Assembly (NCBI GenBank): GCA_019694435.1
Contig: JAIBBZ010000024.1
Coordinates: forward strand, 20,965-84,964
Direction: 5' to 3'
DNA: 64,000 nt
Origin: Pirellulales bacterium
GTDB taxonomy: Bacteria > Planctomycetota > Planctomycetia > Pirellulales > JAEUIK01
In this document: positions 43,772 to 52,541 of the stretch, one piece after another
Layout of the letters: the number at the start of each line of letters is the position of its first letter
Numbering within the stretch: position 1 is the stretch's first letter
Position numbers and translations under genes: made by a program
The notes under the pieces: generated by a model
What the model saw: the letters and a program-made list of their open reading frames with translations, nothing else
Database searches by the model: none
What the model was told of the DNA's origin: nothing

Positions 43772-43795
43772 CTCCCGGCCGGCGGGCCATCGACG

Positions 43796-45238
43796 TCAGC
43801 CGTAGAGCGTATTGGCATAGTCCACCAACAACCCTTCGCCCAAGCGGCGCGGCAGGCATTCGAGCACCGAGTTGATCAGTGCCATCCGCTCGGGCAAGGC
43901 CCCCGCGTTGATCCCGCCCAGGCGATAGATCTGTTCGAGCGCCGCCTCGTCGCTGAGGCCGGCGAGCGTGTGCGCGAGCTGTTCGCGCAGCACGTCGAGC
44001 CGCATGCCGTCGGTAGTCAGGACCTGGTCGACGGCACCTCGCAGCGCCTCGAGAAACGCGGTTTCCTGGCCCACGTTGCCGTGCGAGACCGAGACGTGCA
44101 AGTTGGGCGGCGAACCGGGACAGGAAAACTGCGGCTGCAGGTACCAGCCCCGGGCCAACAGCTCGTCGGCCAGCTCGAAGACGTTCAACTGGTCCGACGC
44201 GATGGCGAACATCGACATGTCGGGCGCCCCCAGGACGCGCAGCGGCGCGATCTCGCCGACGCCAGCGATGAGCGTGCGCGTCGAGCGCATGACGCGATCG
44301 AGCATGCCCCGGTAGCCGGCCTCGCCGAGCGCGTGCAACACGGCCCAGGCCGCGGCGACCGGGCCGCCAGAGCGCGAGCTCTGCACCACGGGGTTCAACA
44401 GGGCATACGAGGCCGAGGCCATCGTGGCAAAGATCTGGTGCCGCCGCAGCTCGCGGCTGCGATACAACACGACCGACGCGCCCTTGGGCGAATAGCCGTA
44501 CTTGTGCAGGTCGGCCGAGATCGATGTCACGCCCGGCACGGCAAAATCAAAGTCGGGCACCGCCTCGCGGCCGCCGCGGCGCATCAGCGCGAGCGCGATG
44601 CCGCCCACGCAGGCGTCGATGTGCAAGGGCAGTCGATGCCGTTGGGCCACGGCGGCGATCTCCGGCACGGGGTCGACCACGCCTTGGGCATAACTGGGCG
44701 CCGAAGCGACGAGCAGGATCGTGTTGGGCCCGATGGCCAGTTCCATCTCGCCCGGCAGCGCGCGAAACGTCGCCGGATCGATCGGCGCCACGACCGGGCG
44801 GATGCCGAGATAGGCCGCGGCCTTGTGAAACGCGCCGTGCGCCGTCCGCGGCAGCACCATCTCGGGCGCCGTCACCAGGGGCCGTTCGGCGCGTGCCCGA
44901 TCGCGGGCCGTCTTGACGGCCAGCAGGATGCTTTCCGTACCTCCCGAGGTGAAGCTGCCGCAGACTTGTTCGTCGCCGCGCAGCAACTCGGCCATGATGC
45001 CGACGACGTCGTTCTCCAGCGCCACGATGCTGGGGAACGACGTGGGATCGAGCGCGTTTTCCGTCATGTACAGCGCAAAAGCGTCGCGGGCCAGCGACTC
45101 GACGTCGGCCTCGGGCAGATACGTGTAGCCGTAGACCCGCCCGGCGCGAAAGTCGACGTCGCCGGCCTGTCGCGCGCGCAACTGGGCCAGGATTTCCGCG
45201 GCTGGCAGGCCGTTCGAAGGGAGTGCACCGGTGGTCAC
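43796..45238 (-). CDS. PLP-dependent decarboxylase / sphingosine-1-phosphate lyase-like enzyme
   Basis: 480 aa from a GTG at 45238 overlapping the symporter stop (GTGA); the in-frame start at 45301 lies inside the symporter gene. VYGYTYLPEADVESLARDAF, FPSIVALENDVVGIMAELL, GSFTSGGTESILLAVKTARD and the PLP-Lys motif SADLHKYGYSPKGASVVLYR match glutamate-decarboxylase/S1P-lyase-like (group II) enzymes, with a closer feel to S1P lyase. Reaction: decarboxylation of an amino acid or retro-aldol cleavage of a phosphorylated amino alcohol; the substrate is not evident. It is translationally coupled to the upstream GPH transporter. Confidence 0.85.
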   Translation of the reverse strand: MTTGALPSNGLPAAEILAQLRARQAGDVDFRAGRVYGYTYLPEADVESLARDAFALYMTENALDPTSFPSIVALENDVVGIMAELLRGDEQVCGSFTSGGTESILLAVKTARDRARAERPLVTAPEMVLPRTAHGAFHKAAAYLGIRPVVAPIDPATFRALPGEMELAIGPNTILLVASAPSYAQGVVDPVPEIAAVAQRHRLPLHIDACVGGIALALMRRGGREAVPDFDFAVPGVTSISADLHKYGYSPKGASVVLYRSRELRRHQIFATMASASYALLNPVVQSSRSGGPVAAAWAVLHALGEAGYRGMLDRVMRSTRTLIAGVGEIAPLRVLGAPDMSMFAIASDQLNVFELADELLARGWYLQPQFSCPGSPPNLHVSVSHGNVGQETAFLEALRGAVDQVLTTDGMRLDVLREQLAHTLAGLSDEAALEQIYRLGGINAGALPERMALINSVLECLPRRLGEGLLVDYANTLYG

Positions 45239-46620
45239 GAGACAGGCTCTCCGGCGAGTGTCGCCGCGCGACGGGCCGCGCGGTCCAGATCGTACCGCCA
45301 CAATAGCGGAATGCTGATCAGCATCAGTGCGGCGGGCACAAAAGCAAACGCCGCTTGAATGCCCAGGCGCACCAGCGGCGGCTGAACAACGACGTCGCCC
45401 GACGATTCCTGAAAGCCTGCCAGCGACAGCAGCATGCTGGCCACGAGCACGCCGATGGCCAGCCCCGTTTTCTCGCCGGCCAGCCAGGCGCCGGTGAGCA
45501 CCCCCTCGCTGTGCGTGCCCGAGCGCTGCTCGTCGGTCCGGATGGCGTCGGGCAGCATGGCGAACGGGAACAGTTGGGTGCCGGCGTAGGCGATGCCGGT
45601 GGTAACCAGGGGAATCAGGTACACGGCCGACCAGGCCGACGCAGCGGTCACCAGCATCAACAAGGTCGCGGCAAACGCGCCGACGGCCAGTTCATAGCAG
45701 CGCCGCTTCCCCCAGCGCCGCGACAGACCGACCCACAACGGCATGGCCACGATGGCCGGCGCGGTCAGGCACACGAACGACAGCGACACCTCGCGCTCGC
45801 CGCCGGCGAGTTGATAGCGAACGAAGTAGGGCATCGTGGCCGTCACGCTGCTCATGCCGATCAGTTGCAGAAAATAGGGCAGCAGCAGCCGCCGGAATGG
45901 CCCGTTACGCAGGGCGATCGCCAACTGCGCGCGCAACCCGAGCGACGCTGCGGCCGCCACGCTGCGCGAGGAACGGGCCGTGGCGAGAAACGTCGTGAAC
46001 ATCGCCGCGAAGCAAACCGCGGCGAGGATCGCGCCCATGACGCTGTAGCCCGCGCGGCGCGAACTGGCCGGCGCGACCAGGTCGATCAACGCCGGCGCAG
46101 CGCCGCCGGCCACCAGGATGCCCAGCATCAGAAAGGCCATCCGGAAGGCCACGAGCCGGGTCAGCTCGTGGTAGTCGCGCGTCAACTCGGGCGGCATCGC
46201 CACGTAGGGAATTGCAAACAGCGTGTAGCCGGTCGTGGCCACCAGGAATGCGATTAGCACATAGGCGGCCCGTTGCCAGGCGGCCGAAAGGTTCGGCACA
46301 GTGAACAGCAGCACCAGGCCCAGGCCCAGAACCACGGCGCCGGCCAGCAGATAAGGCCGGCGCCGACCCCAGCGCGATTGCGTGCGGTCCGAGGCCAGGC
46401 CGACCAGAGGATCGGTCAGTACGTCCCAGAGCTTGGGTACAAACACCACCAGCCCGGCCCAGGCAGCCGGCACCGCCAGTTCTTCCGTGAGGAAAAACAA
46501 CAGCATCAGGCTGGTGACGGTCGCGAAAATCGACGTGGCCAGCGACCCGATTCCATAACCCAGGCAAAGGCCCGTGGAAAGGCGTTGCTCGTCGGGAGGC
46601 GCAGCGCGGGCGTGCGACAT
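45235..46620 (-). CDS. GPH-family (glycoside-pentoside-hexuronide:cation) symporter, MFS
   Basis: 461 aa with about twelve hydrophobic segments. FVPKLWDVLTDPLVGLASDR followed by TQSRWGRRRPYLLAG is the GPH signature between helices 2 and 3 (as in MelB/LacS). GYGIGSLATSIFATVTSLML forms helix 1. It would import a sugar, glycoside or uronide with Na+ or H+. It is coupled to the PLP enzyme downstream and divergent from the PSD1 protein gene. Confidence 0.88.
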   Translation of the reverse strand: MSHARAAPPDEQRLSTGLCLGYGIGSLATSIFATVTSLMLLFFLTEELAVPAAWAGLVVFVPKLWDVLTDPLVGLASDRTQSRWGRRRPYLLAGAVVLGLGLVLLFTVPNLSAAWQRAAYVLIAFLVATTGYTLFAIPYVAMPPELTRDYHELTRLVAFRMAFLMLGILVAGGAAPALIDLVAPASSRRAGYSVMGAILAAVCFAAMFTTFLATARSSRSVAAAASLGLRAQLAIALRNGPFRRLLLPYFLQLIGMSSVTATMPYFVRYQLAGGEREVSLSFVCLTAPAIVAMPLWVGLSRRWGKRRCYELAVGAFAATLLMLVTAASAWSAVYLIPLVTTGIAYAGTQLFPFAMLPDAIRTDEQRSGTHSEGVLTGAWLAGEKTGLAIGVLVASMLLSLAGFQESSGDVVVQPPLVRLGIQAAFAFVPAALMLISIPLLWRYDLDRAARRAATLAGEPVS

Positions 46621-46784
46621 CGATGGACTGCCGGACCTGGTTCGCGTTCCTCGGGCACGTCGCGGACGGGGCCAGTGTACACGTCTTGCGGCCGGCGGCA
46701 GGAGAGTCCCTGCCTTTCAGCAGATCGCTCGCCGCGAGGGTAAACTCAAGGGCCTGTGAAATGATTGCAGGGAGTCGCCGCCGC

Positions 46785-49580
46785 ATGGCCCGGTTGTCTT
46801 GGCTTCGAGTTGTCTTGTGGGTCGTTGCGCTGTTGAGCGCCGCCCCCGGCGCGAGTGCCGACCCGATCGACTTTGTCCGCGACGTGCGGCCGATTCTCGA
46901 GCGGCACTGCTACGCCTGCCACGGTCCCGAAAAGCAAAAAGGGGGCCTGCGGCTCGACATCCGCGCTGCGGTGCTCAAAGGGGGCGAAAGCTACGGGCCG
47001 AGCCTCGTAGCGGGGCAGCCCCAGGAGAGTCCGCTGCTGCAGTTCGCGGCCGATGCCGACGCGGACTTGCAAATGCCGCCCGAGGGCGAGCGGCTGGCCG
47101 CGGCCGATATCGCGACGCTCACTTCCTGGATCAGCCAAGGCGCCGTGTGGCCCGACGGAGTCGATCGCGCCGAGTTGGTCGATCCGGCCAAACACTGGAG
47201 CTTTCAACCGGTCGGGCAGCCCGTGCCACCGCAGGTGCAAGACAACGCCTGGCCGCGCGGCGCAATCGACCGCTTTGTACTGGCCCGTCTCGAGGCGGAA
47301 GGCCTGACGCCCCGGCCCGAGGCGCCGCCTGTGGCCTGGTTGCGGCGCGTGTCATTCGATCTGACCGGTCTGCCGCCGGCGCCCGAACAGGTCACGGCGC
47401 TCGCGGCCGACGCGAGCCAGGCGGCCTACGAACGCATCGTCGACGAGCTGCTCACGTCGCCGCGCTATGGCGAGCGCTGGGCGCAGCACTGGCTCGACGT
47501 GGTGCGTTATGCCGACACCCACGGCTTCGAGGTCAACACCGAACGGCCCAACGCCTGGCCGTATCGCGATTACGTGATCGAGGCGTTCAACCGCGACACG
47601 CCGTACGACCAGTTCGTCCGCGAACAGATCGTCGGCGATGCCCTCGGCCAGGATGCCGCGACCGGATTTTTGCTCACGGCGAGCGTGCTGTTGCCCGGCC
47701 AGATTGGCGCCGACGACGTCTCGAAGCGCCTGGCGCGGCAAGACGCGATCGACGAGATCGTCACCAACATCGGGCAGACCTTCCTGGGACTGAGCATCGG
47801 CTGCGCGCGCTGCCACGATCACAAATTCGACCCGATCAGCTCGCGCGAATATTACGCGATGCAGGCCTTCGTCGCCGGCGTGGAATACGAAGACCGCGAG
47901 TTGCACACGGCGCGGGCCGAGGCCCTGCGGCAAGAAGAGCAGCGCTTGCAGGCGCAGATCGCCGACATCGACCGTCAGTTGAGCCGTTTCGTCCCGCTGG
48001 CGCAGCCGGGCACGGCGCCGGCCCGACCGAGCGTGAGCGCGCGATCGAACACTGACCGATTTGCGCCGGTCACCACGCGGCGCGTGCGATTTTCGATCGG
48101 TGCCACGAACCAGCTCGAGCCGTGCATCGACGAATTGGAGATTTTCAATCTGGCCGGGACGAACGTGGCTCTGGCCGCGGCCGGAGCGACCGTGGTCTCG
48201 TCGGGCGACACCGTCGTCGCCGACCGGCACGAATTGCGGTTCGCCATCGACGGCAACTACGGCAATTCTCGGAGCTGGATGTCGAACGAGATGGGGCGCG
48301 GCTGGTTGATCGTCACACTGGCCGCCGAGCATATGATCGACCGCGTCGTGTGGGGACGTGATCGCCAGGGCGAATTCGCCGACCGGCTGGCGACGGACTA
48401 CACGATCGAAGTCGAGGACGCGGCCGGGGCCTGGCTGCGCGTGGCCGACGCGACCGATCGTCAACCGTATGTGGCCGGTCAGGCACCCTCGCCGGGCAAC
48501 TCGGTGGCCGGCATGAGCGCGGCCGATGCCGCCGAGGCTGCACGCCTGATGGCGGCCCGGTCCGAGACCGAACGGTCGCTGGCGGCGACGATCCCGGGCC
48601 GCGTGGCGTTCGCCGGCAAATTCCGTGCGCCGGACGAGATCCATTTGCTGCGCCGCGGCGATCCCGAGCAGCCGCTCGAGGTTGTGGCCCCCGGCGTGCC
48701 GGCGGTGCTGGGTGCGCTCCTGCTGCCTCTCGATGCGCAGGAGCAGCGGCGCCGCAGCGAGCTGGCCGATTGGATCGCCAACGCCGACAACCCGCTCACG
48801 GCGCGGGTCATGGCCAACCGCATCTGGCAGGGGCATTTTGGCGTCGGCCTGGTCGACACGCCGAACGATCTGGGTCATAGCGGCGGCCGTCCGTCGCATC
48901 CCGAGTTGCTCGATTGGCTGGCCGGCGAGTTCGTGCGCGCGGGCTGGTCGATCAAGCACCTGCATCGGCAAATCGTGTTGTCGGCCACCTACCGGCAAGC
49001 GTCGATCGACGACGCCACCGCCGCCGCACGCGACACCGACGCGCGGTTGTTGTGGCGATATCCGCTGCGGCGGCTCGAGGCCGAGGCGATTCGCGACGCG
49101 ATGCTGGCCGTCAGCGGCCGGTTGAACCTGGCCATGTACGGGCGCGGATTCGACCTGTTCGATCTGCGCGGAGGGCTGAGCGGCTTCAAGCCGGTCGAGT
49201 CGTTCAGCGGCGAGGGACTGCGGCGCATGATCTATGCCCACAAGGTGCGGCGCGAGCGCGAGGCCGTGTTCGGGGCGTTCGATTGTCCGGACGCGGGGCA
49301 AAGCACTGCCCGGCGCCGCGAAAGCACCACGCCGATTCAAGCCCTGAATCTGCTTAACAGCCGCTTCACGCTCGAGTCGTCCGAGGCCCTGGCCGCGCTG
49401 GCCACCGGCGACGCCGGCAACGACCCCGCGGCGCAGGTCCGCGCGGTCTACTGGCGGGCGCTGTGCCGCGCGCCGAACGACGACGAGTTGGCCGAAGCGG
49501 CGGCCGTGGCCCGGGAATTCGGACTGGCAACCGTGTGCCGCGCGGTGTTCAACTCGAATGAGTTTCTGTATCTACCCTGA
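46785..49580 (+). CDS. PSD1/PSCyt1 protein (cytochrome-c-like, DUF1549, F5/8-like insert, DUF1553)
   Basis: 931 aa from the ATG at 46785 with GGGAG 10 nt upstream; an ATG at 46761 is in frame too. Signal peptide MARLSWLRVVLWVVALLSAA. Residues about 25-115: planctomycete cytochrome c domain with HCYACHGPEKQKGGLRLD. About 145-350: DUF1549 (RGAIDRFVLARLEAEGLTP; RWAQHWLDVVRYADTHGF). About 425-560: a discoidin/F5/8-like domain (RFSIGATNQLEPCIDELEIF; FAIDGNYGNSRSWMS). About 640-931: DUF1553 (ADWIANADNPLTARVMANRI; PNDLGHSGGRPSHPELLDW). Probably a periplasmic heme-linked enzyme acting on polymers; biochemical role unproven. Paired with the following DUF1501 gene. Confidence 0.92.
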   Translation: MARLSWLRVVLWVVALLSAAPGASADPIDFVRDVRPILERHCYACHGPEKQKGGLRLDIRAAVLKGGESYGPSLVAGQPQESPLLQFAADADADLQMPPEGERLAAADIATLTSWISQGAVWPDGVDRAELVDPAKHWSFQPVGQPVPPQVQDNAWPRGAIDRFVLARLEAEGLTPRPEAPPVAWLRRVSFDLTGLPPAPEQVTALAADASQAAYERIVDELLTSPRYGERWAQHWLDVVRYADTHGFEVNTERPNAWPYRDYVIEAFNRDTPYDQFVREQIVGDALGQDAATGFLLTASVLLPGQIGADDVSKRLARQDAIDEIVTNIGQTFLGLSIGCARCHDHKFDPISSREYYAMQAFVAGVEYEDRELHTARAEALRQEEQRLQAQIADIDRQLSRFVPLAQPGTAPARPSVSARSNTDRFAPVTTRRVRFSIGATNQLEPCIDELEIFNLAGTNVALAAAGATVVSSGDTVVADRHELRFAIDGNYGNSRSWMSNEMGRGWLIVTLAAEHMIDRVVWGRDRQGEFADRLATDYTIEVEDAAGAWLRVADATDRQPYVAGQAPSPGNSVAGMSAADAAEAARLMAARSETERSLAATIPGRVAFAGKFRAPDEIHLLRRGDPEQPLEVVAPGVPAVLGALLLPLDAQEQRRRSELADWIANADNPLTARVMANRIWQGHFGVGLVDTPNDLGHSGGRPSHPELLDWLAGEFVRAGWSIKHLHRQIVLSATYRQASIDDATAAARDTDARLLWRYPLRRLEAEAIRDAMLAVSGRLNLAMYGRGFDLFDLRGGLSGFKPVESFSGEGLRRMIYAHKVRREREAVFGAFDCPDAGQSTARRRESTTPIQALNLLNSRFTLESSEALAALATGDAGNDPAAQVRAVYWRALCRAPNDDELAEAAAVAREFGLATVCRAVFNSNEFLYLP

Positions 49581-49619
49581 ACGAATGGCTTTCCCGCACG
49601 AGTGACCAGGCGCCTCCCC

Positions 49620-51101
49620 ATGTTGCACGCCGCCGAACGACTCACGCCGCAAGGACGCCAGCTGCTGGACCGCCGGAATTTCCTGGCGCACTCGGGGACC
49701 GCCCTGGGTTCGATGGCCTTGGCGCATTTGCTGGCCGCCGACGGCGCGCTGGGGGGGACCGATGCCCCGGCGCTGCCGGTGATCGATCCGGCGCAACCTT
49801 TCGCACCTCGTCCCGGCCATTTTGCACCCCGGGCCCGGCAGGTGATCGTGATCTTCTGCGCCGGCGCGGTCAGCCAATTGGAGACCTGGGATTACAAGCC
49901 CGAGTTGATCCGCTGGGACGATCAACCGCTGCCCGGTGGTCCGGCCGTCACGTTCCAAGGGCCGGCCGGCAATCTGGCGCGGCCGCAATACGAATTCCGG
50001 CAGCGGGGCGAGACGGGCAAATGGGTCAGCGACCTGATTCCGCATCTGGCCGAACTGACCGACGAGATCGCGTTCGTCCATTCGCTCACCAGCAAGTCGA
50101 ACACGCACGGTCCGGCCGAGAATTTCCTGTCGACCGGCTTCGTGCTCGACGGTTTTCCCAGTCTCGGTTCGTGGGTCACCTATGCCCTGGGCAGCGAGAA
50201 CCAGAACCTGCCGGCCTACATCGCCCTGCCCGATCCGCGCGGCGTACCGCAAAACGGGTCGAACAACTGGGGCCCCGGCTTTTTGCCCGCCGCGTTCCAG
50301 GGTACGACGCTCACCGCGCAAGAGCCGGTGCGGCACCTCACGGCGCCGGGCGTCGATGCGGGGGCCGACCGCGCGGCGCGCGAGCTGCTGCAGCGGATGA
50401 ATGCCCGACACCTAGCCGAGCATCCCGGCGACGGGCGCTTGGCGGCCCGCATTGCCAGCTATGAACTGGCCGCACGCATGCAGCTCAGCGTGCCCGAGAT
50501 CAGCGATCTGAGCACCGAGCCGGCGCACGTGCTGGCGGCCTATGGTGCCGACGATCCGGCCAACGCCGACAAGGCGGCCTTTGCGCGCAACTGCATCCTG
50601 GCCCGGCGGCTGATCGAGTCGGGCGTGCGGTTCGTCCAGTTGTTCAACGGCGCCTACGCCAGCGGCGGCAAGTTGAACTGGGACGGTCATAACGCACTCA
50701 AAGACCAATACGACGTGCACGCGGCGATTCTCGATCAGCCGGCCGCCGCGCTCATTGGCGATCTCAAGCAGCGCGGCTTGCTCGACGACACGCTCGTCGT
50801 CTGGTGTACGGAGTTCGGCCGCATGCCCTTCTTCCAGAAGGGAGCCAAGGGGCGCGACCATAATCCCGACGGCTTTACCTGTTGGCTGACGGGCGCCGGC
50901 GTGAAACCCGGCGTGAGTCACGGCGTGACCGACGAACTGGGCCAGAAGGCCATCGACCAGGTGCATCCGCTCTACGATTTCAACGCGACGATCCTGCACC
51001 TGCTGGGGCTCGATCACGAGCGGTTGACCTACGAGCACAACGGCGTTCGCCGCCGGTTGACGAACGTCGAAGGGCGCGTGATCCGCGAGCTGCTGGCCTA
51101 G
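49620..51101 (+). CDS. DUF1501 protein (sulfatase-like fold, Tat-type signal), first copy
   Basis: 493 aa from the ATG at 49620 (a GTG at 49602 is the alternative). The N-terminus [20 protein letters not shown] has a twin-arginine-type signal. Conserved blocks are [78 protein letters not shown] and [20 protein letters not shown], with the Asp/His metal ligands of alkaline-phosphatase-like folds. The pairing with a PSD1 gene is typical of planctomycetes, where the two are probably exported to the same compartment. It starts 39 nt after its partner and converges with a second DUF1501 gene. Confidence 0.93.
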   Translation: MLHAAERLTPQGRQLLDRRNFLAHSGTALGSMALAHLLAADGALGGTDAPALPVIDPAQPFAPRPGHFAPRARQVIVIFCAGAVSQLETWDYKPELIRWDDQPLPGGPAVTFQGPAGNLARPQYEFRQRGETGKWVSDLIPHLAELTDEIAFVHSLTSKSNTHGPAENFLSTGFVLDGFPSLGSWVTYALGSENQNLPAYIALPDPRGVPQNGSNNWGPGFLPAAFQGTTLTAQEPVRHLTAPGVDAGADRAARELLQRMNARHLAEHPGDGRLAARIASYELAARMQLSVPEISDLSTEPAHVLAAYGADDPANADKAAFARNCILARRLIESGVRFVQLFNGAYASGGKLNWDGHNALKDQYDVHAAILDQPAAALIGDLKQRGLLDDTLVVWCTEFGRMPFFQKGAKGRDHNPDGFTCWLTGAGVKPGVSHGVTDELGQKAIDQVHPLYDFNATILHLLGLDHERLTYEHNGVRRRLTNVEGRVIRELLA

Positions 51102-51113
51102 AGCAGCCTGCTC
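51101..51113. terminator. Short hairpin between convergent DUF1501 genes
   Basis: GAGCA and TGCTC (51101-51105 and 51109-51113) pair around a GCC loop in the 17-nt gap between the two convergent genes. It is positioned to stop both transcripts, but it is short and has no T-tract. Confidence 0.3.
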
Positions 51114-51118
51114 GCGGT

Positions 51119-52537
51119 TCAGGCCAACAGGTCGTGGACGACCCGGCCGTGGATGTCGGTGAGGCGGTAGTCGCGCCCGGCGTGCCGATACGTCAGGCGC
51201 TCGTGATCGAGCCCCAGCAGGTGCAGGATCGTGGCATGGAAGTCGTGCATGTGTACCGGATCGTGCGCCACGCGAATGCCGTACTCGTCCGATTCGCCGT
51301 ACGTGATCCCGGCCTTGGCCCCGCCGCCGGCGAGCCAGGAGGAAAACACCCAGTGATGATGCTCGCGGCCCTTGGCGTCGGCGGCGGCGTTGAACGGCGT
51401 ACGACCGAATTCGGTGGTCCAGACGACGAGCGTGTCATCGAGCAAGCCGCGCTGCTTGAGATCCTGAAGCAGGCCCGCGATCGGCTGATCGACGTTCTTG
51501 GCCAACGGGGTGTGCGTGAGCATGTCGCCGTGCGCGTCCCAGTTGTTCGATGCGCCGACGTCGATCAATTCGACGAACCGCACGCCGCGTTCGACCAGCC
51601 GCCGCGCGACCAGGCACTGCCAGCCGAAGCCGGAGTTGGTCTCGCGTTCGAGGCCGTACAGCCGCAGCGTATCGGCCGTCTCCTGGGAGAAGTCGTACGC
51701 TTCGGGCATCGCGCTTTGCATGCCGTAGGCCGTCTCGAACGACTTGATCCGCGCGGCGAGAAACGGATCGTCGGCCCGCGCCGCCTGGTGACGCGCGTTC
51801 TGCTTGGCCAGGAATTCCAGCTCGAGCTGCTGCAATCGCTGCCGGGGCACGCGCGGGCGAATGTTGGCCACGGGCTCGGGCCCGGGCACGACGAGCGTTC
51901 CCTGGTGCGCACCGGGCAGGAAGTCGCTCCCCCACACTTGCCCGCCGGCGTAGGGCAATTGCGGCGCGATCACCACGAACGACGGCAAGTTGCGATTTTC
52001 GGTGCCCAGGCCGTAGCTGACCCAGGCGCCGATGCTGGGCCGGGCAAAGGTGAACGATCCGGTGTGAATGCCCAGCGTGGCTTCGTAGTGGTTCGTGTGG
52101 TCCGATTGCAACGAGCGAATCAAGCACAGGTCGTCGACGCGCTGGGCCAGGTGCGGAAACAGCGAGCTGACTTCAGTACCGCATTCGCCGTGCGGCGCAA
52201 ACTCCCATTGCGGCCGCTTGAGGAACATCGTGTAGTTCCCTTTGCGCCCCTGGAACTCGTCGACGCCGACGGTCTTGCCCGCGTCGGCGAACAGTCGCGG
52301 CTTGTAGTCCCAGGAATCGACGTGCGAGACGCCGCCGGTCATGTAGAGCATGATCACGCGCTGGGCCCGGGCCGGGAAATGCGTCGGCCGCGGCGCCAGC
52401 GGATCGTCGGCATCGCTGCCGGCGGCCGCCTCGGCCAACAATTGCGTGAGGATGCCGGGCAGCAACAGTGATCCACCCGCCAGCGAGCGCAAGACACCGC
52501 GGCGGGAAACTTCGTGCCGGCTGGGTTGGCTGGTCAT
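51119..52537 (-). CDS. DUF1501 protein (sulfatase-like fold, Tat-type signal), second copy
   Basis: 472 aa from the ATG at 52537; the start at 52552 would overlap the partner gene. MTSQPSRHEVSRRGVLRSLA, then GGSLLLPGI is a Tat-like leader. Blocks RVIMLYMTGGVSHVDSWDYK, DLCLIRSLQSDHTNHYEATL, TLVVWTTEFGRTPFNAAADA, GREHHHWVFSSWLAGGGAK and [20 protein letters not shown] mirror the first copy, with clear sequence divergence, so this is a different subfamily rather than a recent duplicate. It follows its PSD1 partner by 4 nt. Confidence 0.93.
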   Translation of the reverse strand: MTSQPSRHEVSRRGVLRSLAGGSLLLPGILTQLLAEAAAGSDADDPLAPRPTHFPARAQRVIMLYMTGGVSHVDSWDYKPRLFADAGKTVGVDEFQGRKGNYTMFLKRPQWEFAPHGECGTEVSSLFPHLAQRVDDLCLIRSLQSDHTNHYEATLGIHTGSFTFARPSIGAWVSYGLGTENRNLPSFVVIAPQLPYAGGQVWGSDFLPGAHQGTLVVPGPEPVANIRPRVPRQRLQQLELEFLAKQNARHQAARADDPFLAARIKSFETAYGMQSAMPEAYDFSQETADTLRLYGLERETNSGFGWQCLVARRLVERGVRFVELIDVGASNNWDAHGDMLTHTPLAKNVDQPIAGLLQDLKQRGLLDDTLVVWTTEFGRTPFNAAADAKGREHHHWVFSSWLAGGGAKAGITYGESDEYGIRVAHDPVHMHDFHATILHLLGLDHERLTYRHAGRDYRLTDIHGRVVHDLLA

Positions 52538-52541
52538 GCGC